From Nectonema munidae (lineage: Eukaryota > Nematomorpha > Nectonematoida > Nectonematidae), in contig JAUIRK010000684.1 in NCBI GenBank assembly GCA_030549495.1, forward strand, positions 124,001-188,000: a stretch of 64,000 nt of DNA, in the 5' to 3' direction. Of this stretch, positions 1 to 25,587 are shown piece after piece (position 1 is the first letter of the stretch; each line of letters begins with the position of its first letter). A program made the position numbers and the translations under genes. A model generated the notes under the pieces. That model searched no databases. It was given only the letters and a program-made list of their open reading frames with translations, and was not told the DNA's origin.

Positions 1-13458
<13,458 letters not shown>

Positions 13459-13683
13459 TATTTTCTAAGATGGGATAATGCAAAAATGTTATTTCCTTTG
13501 TTAGCCAAACTAACGTCTCATTGTTTGCCGATGAAACATCTTATTAGTGGTTAATCCAATGAAAAGTCTTAGGATTAACCAATCAAACATCTTAGTTTTA
13601 AGGTATCAAATGATCGAATACAAACGCATAAAACGAAACAGCCAAAAAGTCTGTTATTCATTTGATTTATTTAGTTAGTAAGT

Positions 13684-15260
13684 TGTTTGTGACGTTCGCA
13701 CCCATCCTTTCGGATATCGTGGCCCGCCCGGAATGCTGAGTCCAGGTCTAGCTGGACTTTCCATCCCACTAAACGCCTACCGGCCCTTGTTACTGCATAG
13801 CTATACCTTGTTATATATATTATTTTACAAGAATTTATGTTACAATATATAAATACAACTGAGAGAACGATACAATCCTAACGCGAACGCTCCCAATTTG
13901 GGAAACAAACTTATTGTCTAGTGATAGCTTGATTACTAACCACGTAGAATCGGGTCGCCAAAGCACTATCTAACCGTAAAAACCTTTGAATTCTTCAGAG
14001 GAAGAAAACCAGTGTAAAAAACCGGCCCGACGGAATGTATCTTGTTCCTAAATAAAAGAATATGATTATAAAAGAGATATGCTACAAAAATAAAAGCGTT
14101 AGAAGGCATGCAATATCTTATATGTTATTAATAAATAATATTTGATACATGTTATAACGGTTAAGAAAGATATACATAATTTAGGGCATGCTAGGTTAGG
14201 AACAATCTACCCCTGGAATTTGACTTCATCCCTAAATGTCGTCCCTAGGATATATGTTTTAATATTGGAATGTATGTTTAAACGGTCCTACAAGCGGACT
14301 CCTACAGAGGCCAGATTACCGACTATGCCTAACCTAGCTCGTACCATGAAACTGTTTTGGGACTTATACCTTGTGCCAATCCTAAATTTAAGTAGGCGGA
14401 TCTAGAACTCAGAAAAAAGAGAACTATATCGCAGAACGCAGAATTCCCTATTGCTTGGGGGCTATTGTATATGGGTAGTCATCTAGGATAACTTTTCTCT
14501 TTTTTTTTAGCATATACCCCCAAGAACGCTTCAGCCTGGGTTTGCGTCAGCTCCCAAGCTTGGCATAATTGTGGGCAATGCTTGTGTGTCCTTAGTTTTT
14601 CAATAAATTTTTATCTAATTTCTCCAACCTTTTCTGGAACCAAGAAAAGGAGGTCCGGCTATGAGCAATAGTGAAAGGGTTGCCATAAAAAGTTTATACA
14701 CGAGGTCGTCTATTTTGTTGGTCCAAGTTGAGAGAAGGCATCCCAAAATGGAGTTTCCATAAGTCAATTTCGGCATCGTTAGGATTTTAATGACCTTGCC
14801 TACCACCGTGGAATTGACCCCAAGGTCTTTAAGACATCCATATAGCGCTAGATCCTTCTTCCCCCTTTTTTTTTATCTTTTCGTGAGCTTCACGATGATA
14901 ACTAAATCCTGCATCCCAATTGATTCCTAGATATTTTAGGTGGCGAACTCGGGGAATATTTCCTATAGTTGGCGGGTTATTTTTGGGACAATTAGCGCCA
15001 AAGATGATGAACTTGCATTTAGAGTAATTCACCTTAAGGTTCCATCCAGTGAAATACCCCCCTAATATGGTATTTACGTCCGTAAGGTGTTTGCAAATAA
15101 GCGGGACAGGCTTAGCGGAGTAATATACACATATGTCGTCCGCGAAACTGATTATCCTAGCATAGATTCACTTATTGAAAGAGTCCCTAATGTCAGATAT
15201 GTAGATGTTGAACAGAAGAAGGCTTAGAGGTGAACCTTGGGGGACCCCACGTCCTAGGCT
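13684..15260 (-). mobile_element. 5'-truncated non-LTR retrotransposon (I/Jockey-like group) with RT core
   Basis: The minus strand from about 15250 reads GRGVPQGSPLSLLLFNIYIS, then ISFADDICVYYSAKPV (the FADD catalytic motif) after one in-frame stop. GWNLKVNYSKCKFIIFG and RHLKYLGINWDAGFSYHREA follow, which is the usual region after the RT palm. Downstream (14806-14615) comes IDDLVYKLFMATLSLL. The 3' untranslated part (13684-14470) shares long stretches with 549-900. Everything 5' of the PQGSP motif is missing. The exact clade is not determinable by eye. Confidence 0.8.
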
Positions 15261-15480
15261 TATTCTCCTGGAAAATATTTTTCCAAAAAATATTCTCCTG
15301 GCTTTTGTCCGGAGGGGGGGGGGGTTGTTCGGACCCCTTCTAATACAACCCTTTTCATATGATCTTTAGAATACAAAGACATTTTTAAACTTCGAGCACC
15401 AAATATAAAATCGATTCGACCAAAAATTCTCTTCCCTAAAGATTTGGTAAAGGTCAATAAGGATGGATAAAGACTTAATT
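15260..15480 (-). other. Short open stretch with a G-rich run, unassigned
   Basis: A 65-codon minus-strand frame (FGRIDFIFGARSLKMS...) runs through a repeated TATTCTCCTGG motif and a run of ten G. It sits directly beyond the truncated 5' end of the LINE and may be the flank of another element. I cannot support a gene. Confidence 0.25.
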
Positions 15481-16451
15481 ACACCCTATGGTAGTCATAA
15501 TGATTTTGTTCCCTTGTTGAGCTTGAAGAGTGGTCGACAAACTTAAAAATTTTCGGCGTAGCGGTCTATCAAAATTTTTTTTAGCTCAGGGTCTCATTTA
15601 AAATCAACACTGTACTAAAAAAATTGACACAATTGTTTATTGAAAAAATATCTGAATAATCCAATCAATCCTAATAGGATGGTTGCATCTGCTTCGTCTA
15701 AACCAGTTTGTCTAGGCTTGACTCTGTTTTGGCCAATGCAACTCTCAATTACTCACTTCCAAATCTGTCCCGGAATTTGGTTTCAATCGTAAGTAGCAAC
15801 GAAAAATTTTTTTCCCACCCCACTCATATGTAGTCACAATTCGAAAACTTTTAGAACCATCTTTTCAACATCAGGATAAAACTGTCCCATTTCAATCGAA
15901 AAATCGCTATAAGACTTTTCACAAAAAACCTGTTTTGCACCTCCTCAATCATAAATCAAATCAATAAAGTATTCTTGAATTAAGAAGTCTTCTGAGGCTA
16001 GATTACTAATTGAAATTATAAACGGGTTTTTAATATTGATTGTATTTTTCATAATTTTGTAGGATAGGAAAATAAAGAAATATATCTTGGCTAGGATATT
16101 CACTCTTATTTTCATCAACAAATATGTTCGAAAATTATGCAAAAATTTTCTTGTCAAAGAATGTTATTATTCCAAATTCATTTCAAAAGTTGCCAATTTT
16201 TTATTACAATGGAGTATTCCGATCTGTTTTCTTTGCGGGGCAAGATTAAGGGAATTCATATATTAAAATATGTTCACTAAAAATGATAGGAATATACGAA
16301 AAATATAATATAATATAATATCGCTTCGAAACTGTTGCTTTGGAAAGACACCTCATGTTTGAGTGCAGTAAAAGGTTTTCAAAATCATTTAATTATCTTT
16401 GCATAAGTTTGAATACAAATAATGGTTAAACAGGAAATTGCTAGAGCACGG

Positions 16452-16640
16452 TCAGTACACCCCCAAGTGGATGTTCTGGTTTAATAACACGTGCTGTAAG
16501 AAATTGTCTCCCTTGTCAAATATTTCTCTTGAGGTGGTTCTACTGTTAAGATATTGTAAGTACATGCAAGGCTGAGTTAAGTTTGCAGCATCCATCGTTT
16601 TATCAGGTGGAATTGCAATGGTTAAAAAATTGAATTTCAA
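16452..16640 (-). CDS. Possible small coding exon, unrecognised
   Basis: A 62-codon minus-strand frame (FNFLTIAIPPDKTMDAANLT, LQHVLLNQNIHLGVY) has somewhat higher GC than its surroundings. No family is recognised and no splice partners are certain. It lies about 250 bp downstream, on the same strand, of another coding-like island at 16891-17070. Confidence 0.2.
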   Translation of the reverse strand: MKFNFLTIAIPPDKTMDAANLTQPCMYLQYLNSRTTSREIFDKGDNFLQHVLLNQNIHLGVY

Positions 16641-16890
16641 ATCAATAAAATCACCTCTGACATGTCCTCAGACATCTTCTCTTATTAGCCTTCTAATGGT
16701 ATCATTTGACAGTAAGATATGAGTCAACTTTACAAGTTCAGAACTTCTTGGTACATTCAATATGATATTTTTTTAGCAAGGTAATATCAACAATTTTTAA
16801 GCCATTAGGAAAAATGCACATTTACATCTATAAAATTAGGCCTGAAAAGAAATAAAATAAAAATAGTAGTCAATTCAAAGACAAAATTAT

Positions 16891-17070
16891 TTAATTATTT
16901 ATAAGTCGCAAATAACCCAATATAGATGCAATATGTTGTGCAAAACGATCACTCGGTGACCCCTTCTGGAACTGCTTCATGATCGCCTGGGGCACCGCAG
17001 AGTCGTTAAGCACAGAGCTAGCAATGATGGAATCAGAATTACAAACAAGATAATCTAACTTGATATTTTT
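16891..17070 (-). CDS. Possible terminal coding exon or retrocopy fragment, unrecognised
   Basis: A minus-strand frame of about 60 codons ends at TAA (16893-16891): CNSDSIIASSVLNDSAVPQA, IMKQFQKGSPSDRFAQHIAS, ILGYLRLINN. The core (16930-17030) is GC-rich in a very AT-rich setting and looks like selected coding sequence. A TTGCTAG acceptor exists just upstream of SSVLND. I cannot name it. Confidence 0.3.
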   Translation of the reverse strand, partial: KNIKLDYLVCNSDSIIASSVLNDSAVPQAIMKQFQKGSPSDRFAQHIASILGYLRLINN

Positions 17071-17582
17071 TCATTACTGTACTTTTTAAGCCCCATATTG
17101 CTTCCGATTGAAATTATAAATCTGGCATGATATAGGAGATATATCCTGAATGATTCATTGGAATGAAGAAATAAAGGGTTGAATAAGCAAGATAGCACAG
17201 TTTACGAGCATAAAAATGATTTTTATTTTTAAGAGGTTTTTTTAACAAGTTAGACAAACTAATTAATAGAAAAAGCCTAATAGAACAAAGAAGATAGGAA
17301 AAACAAGATATGGATACATGTACACAGATGCAAGAACAAGAGCACATCAAAACATTTTAGAGAACGCTAGTCGTGCACCCAATACAAATTATTAAAATGT
17401 TCACTTTAGACTAAATAAAATGACTTTTTAAATGTTTAAAAAATTAATATTTTTTTATAATTTTTATCAATAATAAAATTAATTAAAGAATTTATTTATT
17501 TAAACTTTTTTATTATTAATAATCCCTCATAAATTAAATATAGCTGAAAGTCAATGGTAATAATATTATATAAATCGAAAGG

Positions 17583-17645
17583 TGACCCAATGGTAGAAGT
17601 GTGCAATCTCGATTGAGGTTTGGGTTCAATTTCGTATTGTGATTA
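17583..17645 (+). repeat. tRNA-derived SINE-like sequence
   Basis: An A-box-like TGACCCAATGG and a B-box-like GGGTTCAATTTC lie about 30 bases apart, the spacing of an RNA polymerase III tRNA-type promoter. No full cloverleaf is evident, so this is more likely a SINE head than a working tRNA gene. Confidence 0.45.
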
Positions 17646-17699
17646 TCCTTTCTATCTGTGAAAAATTATTCTTCCCCTAGAATGTGATACTACCGTCAA

Positions 17700-19596
17700 G
17701 TAAAAATGTTATATTGTTATTATATCTTTTTATAATTAAATTCAAAAGGAAACCATCAAATTTTAGACTAGATTCACAATAAAAATTATGTCAAAACAAA
17801 ATATTTTTGTTTTTATATTTAACTTAAAGATTCCATTGTTTTGAGTAAAAGCAATATTGGATATTTTATTAATATTTTTGATTTAAACCTTAACCTTTAT
17901 GTGATAGAGAAAACTGTGAGGATATTTAGAGTCAGCCTCTTTAAAATGTATAAATACGGATCACATATTAAAACAATTCTCCTAAACTCAAATTTTGCAG
18001 GCCTGTGAATTATTCACCATTGAACCACACATTCATGCAATCGTTTGAACAAAGCAATTTTAATCATCTCAATAAAATTAGATGTTTTTTTTGTTTGTTT
18101 TTTCGAATATTTCCATTTTTTTATTCTTTTTAGTTGTCGGTATCGCATCCTAGATAAGAATAAACTTCCATAGGTAGACAGATGGTAAGGATAGTCACGA
18201 TCAGAAATCGAAACCAGACCATCTGGACGAGCCCCCACGCTCTTGGCATATAATTATAATCATTGATTCATTTCATCGCGGGATGGTCTGCAATTATTTT
18301 AGTTTAAAGCGTCCCGACACTAGGAACCACTGCTCTATATCTAGTCGTACTGAAGCCCACATTTTGGCAATACCCCATGTATAAGTCTTTTATAAATAAT
18401 TTATAAAACCTTTTTAGAAAATTAAAATACGTTAAATTTATTTGTCCCAATTTATATCATTTGAAGATGTTACTACACAAAAAAAAATAGAAAAAGATTA
18501 ATATTTTCCTAATGTAATTACGCATAAAATTAACAGTGATTTTTCAACTGAAGGAAATTAATAAAAAAAAATTAAAAGACATATTATTTGTTTGAATATA
18601 AATATATTTTAACGCAGATATTGAACAAAACAACATATTAAATTAACTTGATATTTATTTAAAAAGTTAAATTAAGTTTGATGAAAGTATAATATATGAA
18701 AGTCTAAATCTTATTAAAAATATTTGAACCAGAATCTAGTTCCTCAAATGAATAAAATTGCTGAACTATAAATTTGATATATTTTATATTGCAACTCTAC
18801 TCAATATGAAGATTCAATGTCATTAATTTTTATTCAAAAATTGTATTACTAGTAATTTTTTCATAGAAAGTTATAAGTGATAAGAATACTATTGTATCCT
18901 CAAAAAGGTGTAATCATTTTTTAGTTGTGCACAAAAGAAAGTACAATTTTTAATGGAAACATAAGATCTTCAATTTTTTCCTAGAAATTTCTGAATATTT
19001 GTTTTTATTTTATATTTTTATTAATGAAAATAATTATAAAATGTAATAGTAATAGTAGAAAGTTTCTTTTCAAATTTTTCTAAGATTAATTTTTGACTAC
19101 TGTGATTATCAACAAATCTTTTGGGCTAAAAATGTAAGGAAAAACTTTACCAATCTCAACAAATTATATTTAGTTTAAAAAAAATTAATTTATACCATCT
19201 CTTTCCAACTTTTTAATGGAGAAAATTTCAAATAAATTTATAATATCTAATAATAATTCTTCATTTTTGAATAAAGTAAATATACAAATACATTTTATGT
19301 ATAATGTATATATAAATTGAAAATATCATTAAGCCAGTTGATTTTTATCTTTGTAGACAACAACAAAAACACTTTGAAATTATAAAAAATTTTTTTTATT
19401 AAAATAACATGGTTAAATTGATTTAACATTCATATCTAATAGAGAGTAAAATTTTATTAATCTTCTCATGGTAGAAGAAAGTTTTCGTCCTGGAGTTAAC
19501 ATCAGAATGGAAGTTACATATGTTTTCCCTTTCATTTTCTCCTGCCATAACAAAGTAAAAAGTACAAAATTTTGTTCTCTATCAAAGGCTTCGATT
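17700..19596. other. AT-rich stretch, no gene seen
   Basis: Mostly A/T-rich sequence with many stops in all frames. Around 18190-18300 a somewhat GC-richer patch carries a weak minus-strand B-box-like motif (GGTTTCGATTTC), possibly another SINE relic. Nothing else could be supported. Confidence 0.5.
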
Positions 19597-19603
19597 TTAA
19601 CAA

Positions 19604-19690
19604 AGGTAATGTTGTACTATCCATGCATCGATAAACGTCTTTCCTATGCAATTGGCTTTTTATCGATGCACGGATAGTGCAACATTACCT
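19604..19690. mobile_element. Palindromic MITE, 87 bp
   Basis: An almost perfect inverted repeat: the left arm starts AGGTAATGTTGTACTATCC and the right arm ends GGATAGTGCAACATTACCT, with ATCGATAAA and its complement further in. It is flanked on both sides by TTAACAA, a likely target-site duplication. A second, internally deleted copy lies at 63669-63739. The superfamily is not clear. Confidence 0.75.
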
Positions 19691-21078
19691 TTAACAAAAT
19701 AAAATAAATTTTCTTTCTCGCATGGCTAAATTGATATCGTAGTGTTACGGAATTTTTTATTAATGCTATATAAAGATTTGTGTGTATAGAGCAATTGTCT
19801 ACTAAGAAAAGAAATTTGCCTTTAAATATCATTTCCTATTTTTCAAGTTAATTTTTTTATTCTCTATCACATCAGATGTTAAAATTACAATTTAACCATC
19901 CAAGAATTTAGTATTTTCAACTAATTTCAATATATATACCGTAAAGGCTGTTTTAACGGTTAATTTAATTGAGTGGCCACCTGTCTATACCGACCACTCT
20001 ACTACATCACGATTCAGTATAACTCCAAAATTGTATAACCCTTATAGGATGCTCATTTTCAATGGATTCCGTGTTTAACAGTTACAAACGGATTTGCTGT
20101 ATAATTGTTTGAGATAGTTTCACAATTCATGTTCGTAGCTAAAATGCACTGTGCAATGATAAGATTAACTAGACAAACGAAATAGAGATTAAAAAACTCA
20201 GATAAATTTTTTGATCTTCATGATTTTTTTGTTCTGAATTTTATGCTCCTACGTGACCTCTTCGAAATGAAATAATGGATTCAATGGGTATCTCCATTAT
20301 AAAATTCATATAAAATGAAAGGCTGCTATAATATAATAATTGTATAGCTATTTTGTCAGAATGTTGAGATCTAGCCAGTTAAATGAAAAAAAACATCAGG
20401 AATTTCAAACTCCTCTTTCCCATATTGTTTCCAACTACCTTAATTTTGGATCGTTCTTTGTATTTGCCGTTAGTTTCCTCATAAATTTTTCTAATAAACG
20501 GATCTGTGAGCGTATATTTACATGAGCAAACCATCTCATTATTTGGGTGATCAGCTTTTTCTGTCAAGAGCGTCTAAAAAAATTCAGCTTCAAAATTTAT
20601 AAAGATTTTGAATACTGTAATAATAATTTATTTAGTTTAAAATAAAATTGAATACGAACTTATTTGATTTAACTGCATTGCGATTTATTTATTATTGATA
20701 AAGCTCCAAGAGGCAAAGATGGCAATCGTACCGAGAATCAGGGATATGTCAAATAGCGTGGGAGCTTATTAATAACATTTTTTGAGTATGATTAATTTTT
20801 TAAGCAAAAATATTTTTATTGTTAATTTAAAAGTTTATAAAAGTTATCTTCAACTAATACAAATTTTATTTTCAATTCGCTCTGAAAAGTCTCTCTAAAC
20901 CGTCGATAATGATAAAAATCGTGTCATTGTTATGTTTTTTTTTTACATAAATAAATACATTTTAGTGAAAAAAAAAATCGTGTTGATGAGTTTGAAACGG
21001 GTGTTAGGCGTACACTTTACTTTTCTACCCCATCTTATTCTGCATAATTCGTTCATTAAAAAATGTTTTAATTTATAG

Positions 21079-21163
21079 GCACATTTGCAAGAGCGGCTAG
21101 CCTTTGTTTATGTATCAAAAGGACTTTCAGAAGCAGCCATTCATTCTTTTAAACAAGCCACAG
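21079..21163 (+). CDS. Exon A of the coiled-coil-like gene
   Basis: Acceptor TTTATAG precedes 21079 and an ACAG/GTAATA donor follows 21163. The 85 bp encode HLQERLAFVYVSKGLSEAAI and HSFKQAT in an uninterrupted frame ending in phase 1. Confidence 0.55.
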
Positions 21164-24100
21164 GTAATATTTATCCAATGATAAAAATTCTTATTTCCTT
21201 TATCGACTAGTTAGTTGGTTACTGTATTTTTTATATATATATAAAATAAGACCTATTGAAAATAAGCCGTGATATAATTTTATACATTAAGATTAAGGGC
21301 TAATATACGCTCAACAGCTAAGCTTGCATTAGATTATCCGCTTTTGAGCATACTGAGGGTCGGATGCGGCTTTTAGACTGCAATTTCAATAACACTCTTT
21401 TTGGTAAAGGTATACCTAGAGAATTTGAAGATGTGGTGAAGAAAAGGCCTTCTTTAAATGTAATTATAAACTTCAAATGCTCATTATTCTTAATTTGTAA
21501 TTTACCTTTCCTATTTTAAAGTTTATTCAAGTTGTGTATCTTATTTAGATTTTTTGAAAGAAGGACTTCATGATGCTTCCTTGAAAAATTTACCAGTGAT
21601 TAAGGATGCACTGCTTTTGCAGATGGAAAAAATTTCTCAGGAATTGAGACTTGAAGAAATCAAACAGAACTTCAATGTCAAAACACTCACAACATCACAA
21701 AGCCTAAATTCCATAACAGGTTTCCGCTTCTCAAATAATAAATTTAACCATTTGCCCACGAGAGTGTTGACTTTACAATAATAAAATTGTCGACGTTTTT
21801 TAATGCTTTTCAATTCAAATGTGTTTTGCTTTTTTTATCTTCGTGGTTAACTGATTGCATTAGTTATCAGGGATTAGGCGACAAATCGTTACGTAATCAG
21901 AGACATAGCTAGACTTCAATGTCAATGTCGGCCAACAAATATTTTGGCGACTGCTATAGGCTCATTCTTATACAATATAATAACATGATTTAGGAAGGAG
22001 GTGTCACGGTTTTGCTTAGGATGATAGGGCGTTTTGCGCTCTCTTCGCTACGTCTCTGTTAAAAAAGTTGGGGAATTGGAGTTTATAGTCGGACATTTTG
22101 AAGGGATAGGAGTTGGAGTCGTTTTCTAAGAAAATTTCGGAGTCAAGACCAGAGAAATAATTTTGTTGTCGAAATAATATGCTAAGAATATATGCTTTTG
22201 GGCATTTGAAGGTGGATTCTGATTTTTCTCTCCACTCCTCTTTATACGTCATCTATATGCGAGTATATGTTGGTGATAAATATTTTAGTTAAAATGAACA
22301 CATTATTGACCTAAAATTCACATAAAAGAGAGAAAAAAATTGCCATAAAAATAAAAAACATTTTAAAACATAAAAAATAATTAATAATAATCTATAATTT
22401 TAATGAAAAAATAAACTTTAAGGTGATCTTAAAGGATTGTTGGCAAAAATTTATTTGTTTTTAAATTTTTGTGCTCAATAAATTGTTTACTCTTTCTCTG
22501 TTTAATTTATGCACTAATTTAATGCGTCACTTTCATCCCCAAATCTATATTTAAGAAAATATGTATCTTTTTATTGAAGAAGGAATTGATAAAATATTTC
22601 TTCAATTTTTAATGTAAATTGCAAACAAGGTAAAATTATATTTGTTTTTACAAAAGCTCTTATAAGTTTCTTACATAATATCTGAGTTAAAATTTTTTAT
22701 GAATACTTCAAGGCAAGTTATTTTATTTTATCGGACAAGCTCGAAAGGCTTAAAAGAAATATCACAAATGTGAGAAAAAGGTGAAAGAAAGAATTTCAAA
22801 AGGGATTTTTAACAAAATATTGACTTTTTACAGAAAAAATGGACTTTATTGACTTTAACTGCCCTAGTGATGAAAGCAGAACACATGATTTCATCTACAA
22901 CCAAAATTATTACTTTAGTTCTGTTTTACATTTTTGATAGAAATTATCTCAAAAAAGTTATGTAATTTGGATCTGTTTTTTTCTTCTCAATAAAGCATTT
23001 TCTAGGAAGAAGGAATGGAACAACTGAAAATTAATGAATGATTTTTTTCATCAATAAAATTTCCAATTTTTTTATTGTTAATTGCTATCGTTACCCCTTT
23101 TCTACACATAATTTGGAGATGGTGCGCATCTATTTGAAGTGAGAAAGAAGGAGCTATTTATAAGTCCTCATTCATTGTTGACGTTAAGCTTAATAGGGCG
23201 GGGGTTAAAGTTTACATTAACCCGTTTACGATCAGTATAATCAGACGATATCTGATGTAAAGCAGAAGATTTGTATTAAAAGGCATTGATAAACGCAGAC
23301 GATTTTATTCATAAGGTGTCACCTTGGTTGTATTTGGGTTTAGAAAATTTTGTTCTCCTTTTTGGAAGACGCTTGAAAGTCTTCCAAAAAACTCACTATT
23401 TTTGCAAAGAATTTCCTTGCGATCCACAACAAAAGCTCGATTTTTGGGCGACCCAAACAGTGGCTAATTTGGCGGTCGCTTAAGATATCAGCACTTCAAA
23501 ATGCCCAAAATGCAATTTTGATGATACCAGCACTTTTTCAATAAAAAGATTATGCCTAAGTATTGTGATTATAGAAGAAGAAATAAGAAATGTATACATT
23601 TTAGTTATTTCTAGGAAATTTCGAAAACCCATAAGACCGAATATACGTATTTTAATTGAATATGAATGAACAATGATCATATATTTAAATACGATGCATT
23701 ATTGAAAATGTATTTTTTTGGAAAATAGTAAACTACTAGACGATCTTTTCTTTGAAAACAATTTATATGATAACAACATCAATTTTACTTTTGAAAAGGA
23801 AGTTGATAGTAGCATTAACTTTATAGATGTTGTGATTAAAAAGAAGGATAAGCTTGAAACAAGTGTTTTTAGGAAAACACTACTTTTGGAGCTCAAATAG
23901 CGCACGTTCCGTTAAACTCGCTCTACTCAAAATGTTGACACTTAGAGCTAAATGATTGAGTAGTGGTGAAGAAAATTTTCTAGAGGAAAAGCATCGTATT
24001 TTTGTTGCTTGAATGAATTTCCAGGATCTTTAGTGAGGAGCATTTTTAGCGATTTTTCTTTTGAAAGTGTTAATCATGTTAAAGTGGAAAGGTGTTTGCC

Positions 24101-25587
24101 TACTTTGGCTTCACTTCATAAAAAGATTCAATTAAAAAGAACAACTTTAAAAGAACAATTAAAAAGATTCTTCATAGATTTGTATTCGAAGTTTTGGAAA
24201 GTGTTTACTAGCAGGGAAGCATTAAAAATACGATTTGTGTTCTTGAGGAAAGTAACCACGGAGTTGTGTAGAGTATACAATTCAATGACTACGATAAGAT
24301 TTATCTCGGAGAAACCGGTCGCAAATTAAGTGAGAGAGCATAAAAGAATTTTCGTCAAGGCATGACACCATCATCTGTCATAGCTGCTAATCATGATTAA
24401 GTCTCTGTATTGAGAAATTTTGTGATAAAACCATAAATGGTGGTGATAAAGGCTTTTAATTGTTCTAATAGGAAATCTTATTTTTCAATTCCTATACTTT
24501 CCCGGAGTAAGAATTGGACTAATGTGATCGCTGCATCTCGTAAAATGCGAGAAAGATCGTTTCCCATATATATATATATATTTTTTTTTCTGGTATTTTT
24601 AAAAATTTCTCTCTCTTTTTTATGGTAATATTTTTGTTCTTATTTGGTTTACAGTTTATTTTATTTAACGTCTCATTGCACCGTGTACAAACTTATTTTA
24701 TATTTTATTATCTCTTTCTTTCCTTGTTCTTCCACACTTCGCATTTACACATCTTTTGCACCACCCTCTTTACACCGCCAAGAACATCTGAAATATGTCA
24801 AGAATATGTCAAGAACATCTGTTTATTATTCCTTCTCCTGACAGTGTATATAAAGTATTCTCCCACTTTTCAGTCACCTCCTATCAACTTCAACACAAGC
24901 CTTTTTTATATTTCCTAAAGCCCATTTTTTCGTTTTTTGAATTTGAGCATCGTGGTGCTTGAAACATGAATAACGTTAATACAAAGCGTTCTTCTCCCTT
25001 TCGTATTTTTCCTCTATATACAATTGTATTGTGTGTGACATGAGAAAAACATAGTGCGACGTGTGACAAAATAATACACATCGCATAGCTAAAATAAAAC
25101 TGCTTGTCTACAGAGATGTAGCAGGAAGAGGAACATGAATTGATCTATGAGGATAATGTTATATAGGAATATAACATCGAATAAGGGCTAAATCCCAAAC
25201 ACAAACTTACTATTGTACTTTTGAAACTAAGTATATTTACAGCAAATTGTTCAGTGATACAAAATATTTTTTATAAAATTTAAAAGATTGAACTCTGTGG
25301 GTTGTCTTAGCTTTGTGCAGAATTTTCTTGAATGAATTCACGCAGCTGATGTCTCAATAGGTCTGAAAAAGTTCTTAGGTCGAGATGTCTTTTTTGGAAT
25401 TTTTTCTCATTGCGTCATAGTTTTATTATGAATTTTTTTAGAAGTGAAAACAACAAATTTCATTGACCAAGTTTTAGCTGTGGAACAAGAAAACGTTTTT
25501 CCACCGTTGACGTCTTTGGAAACGCCTCCAGAAATCAATCAAAGTTTATTGATCAGTGAATCAGATTTGAGAAGAAGCTTCACCTGA
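21079..25587 (+). CDS. 3' part of an unrecognised host gene (coiled-coil-like protein)
   Basis: Three plus-strand exons, 21079-21163, 21549-21719 and 25442-25587, join through GT-AG introns of 385 and 3,722 bp. The phases match exactly (1 and 1), giving 133 residues and a TGA stop. The product (LQERLAFVYVSKGLSEAAIH, FLKEGLHDASLKNLPVIKD, LQMEKISQELRLEEIKQNFN, then FIDQVLAVEQENVFPPL) is amphipathic, with a probable coiled coil in the middle exon and an acidic, proline-bearing tail. I do not recognise the family. Upstream exons are needed: the first one here starts in phase 0. A short ATG frame at 20719 with a weak donor is only a possibility. The second intron contains a Penelope-like fossil and a piggyBac MITE end. 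Confidence 0.55.
21549..21719 (+). CDS. Exon B of the coiled-coil-like gene
   Basis: Acceptor CTTATTTAG precedes 21549 and an ACAG/GTTTCC donor follows 21719. The 171 bp start with two bases that complete Asp from exon A and run through LLLQMEKISQELRLEEIKQN. The frame is open past the donor to 21781, but that extension reads like intron. Confidence 0.55.
22260..23216. other. AT-rich intronic stretch, no feature seen
   Basis: Part of the long intron between exons B and C. It shows many stops in all frames and A/T-rich low complexity, with no recognisable repeat ends. Confidence 0.5.
23221..23315. mobile_element. piggyBac-type MITE, left end only
   Basis: TTAA at 23217-23220 is followed by CCCGTTTACGATCAGTATAA and then TCAGACGAT. 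The stretch shares GATTTGTATTAAAA and CAGACGATT with the complete MITE at 43320-43445. The right end is not found, so the copy is truncated or diverged. Confidence 0.55.
23718..24390 (+). mobile_element. Penelope-like retroelement fossil (RT tail plus GIY-YIG)
   Basis: The open frame at 23718-23900 (INFTFEKEVDSSINFIDVVI, KDKLETSVFRK) matches the segment after the RT catalytic core in Penelope-like elements. About 400 bases downstream, in another frame, is KIYLGETGRKLSERA, the conserved start of their GIY-YIG endonuclease. The order and spacing fit that family. The copy is 5'-truncated and broken in several places. It lies in the second intron of the coiled-coil-like gene. Confidence 0.7.
25442..25587 (+). 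CDS. Terminal exon C of the coiled-coil-like gene
   Basis: Acceptor ATTTTTTTAG precedes 25442. The exon completes a Glu codon from exon B, reads VKTTNFIDQVLAVEQENVF and TPPEINQSLLISESDLRR, and stops at TGA 25585-25587. Beyond the stop another frame remains coding-like (LTDIPDKGMQVDIALSICEK up to about 25690). The true end of the gene may therefore differ through an alternative exon, an indel or an assembly error. Confidence 0.5.

Noticed and set aside
14142-14405. Plus-strand frame in the LINE copy
   Set aside because: It is antisense to the LINE 3' region, and the homologous stretch at 0.5-0.9 kb does not preserve it.
23286-23483. 65-codon plus-strand frame with a GGAAGACGCTTGAAAGTCTTCC hairpin
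   Set aside because: It begins inside a MITE end and shows no family resemblance. The hairpin alone is not enough to call a feature.
24437-24918. Hydrophobic plus-strand frames
   Set aside because: They are T-rich sequence after the Penelope-like fossil, with no motif or splice context.
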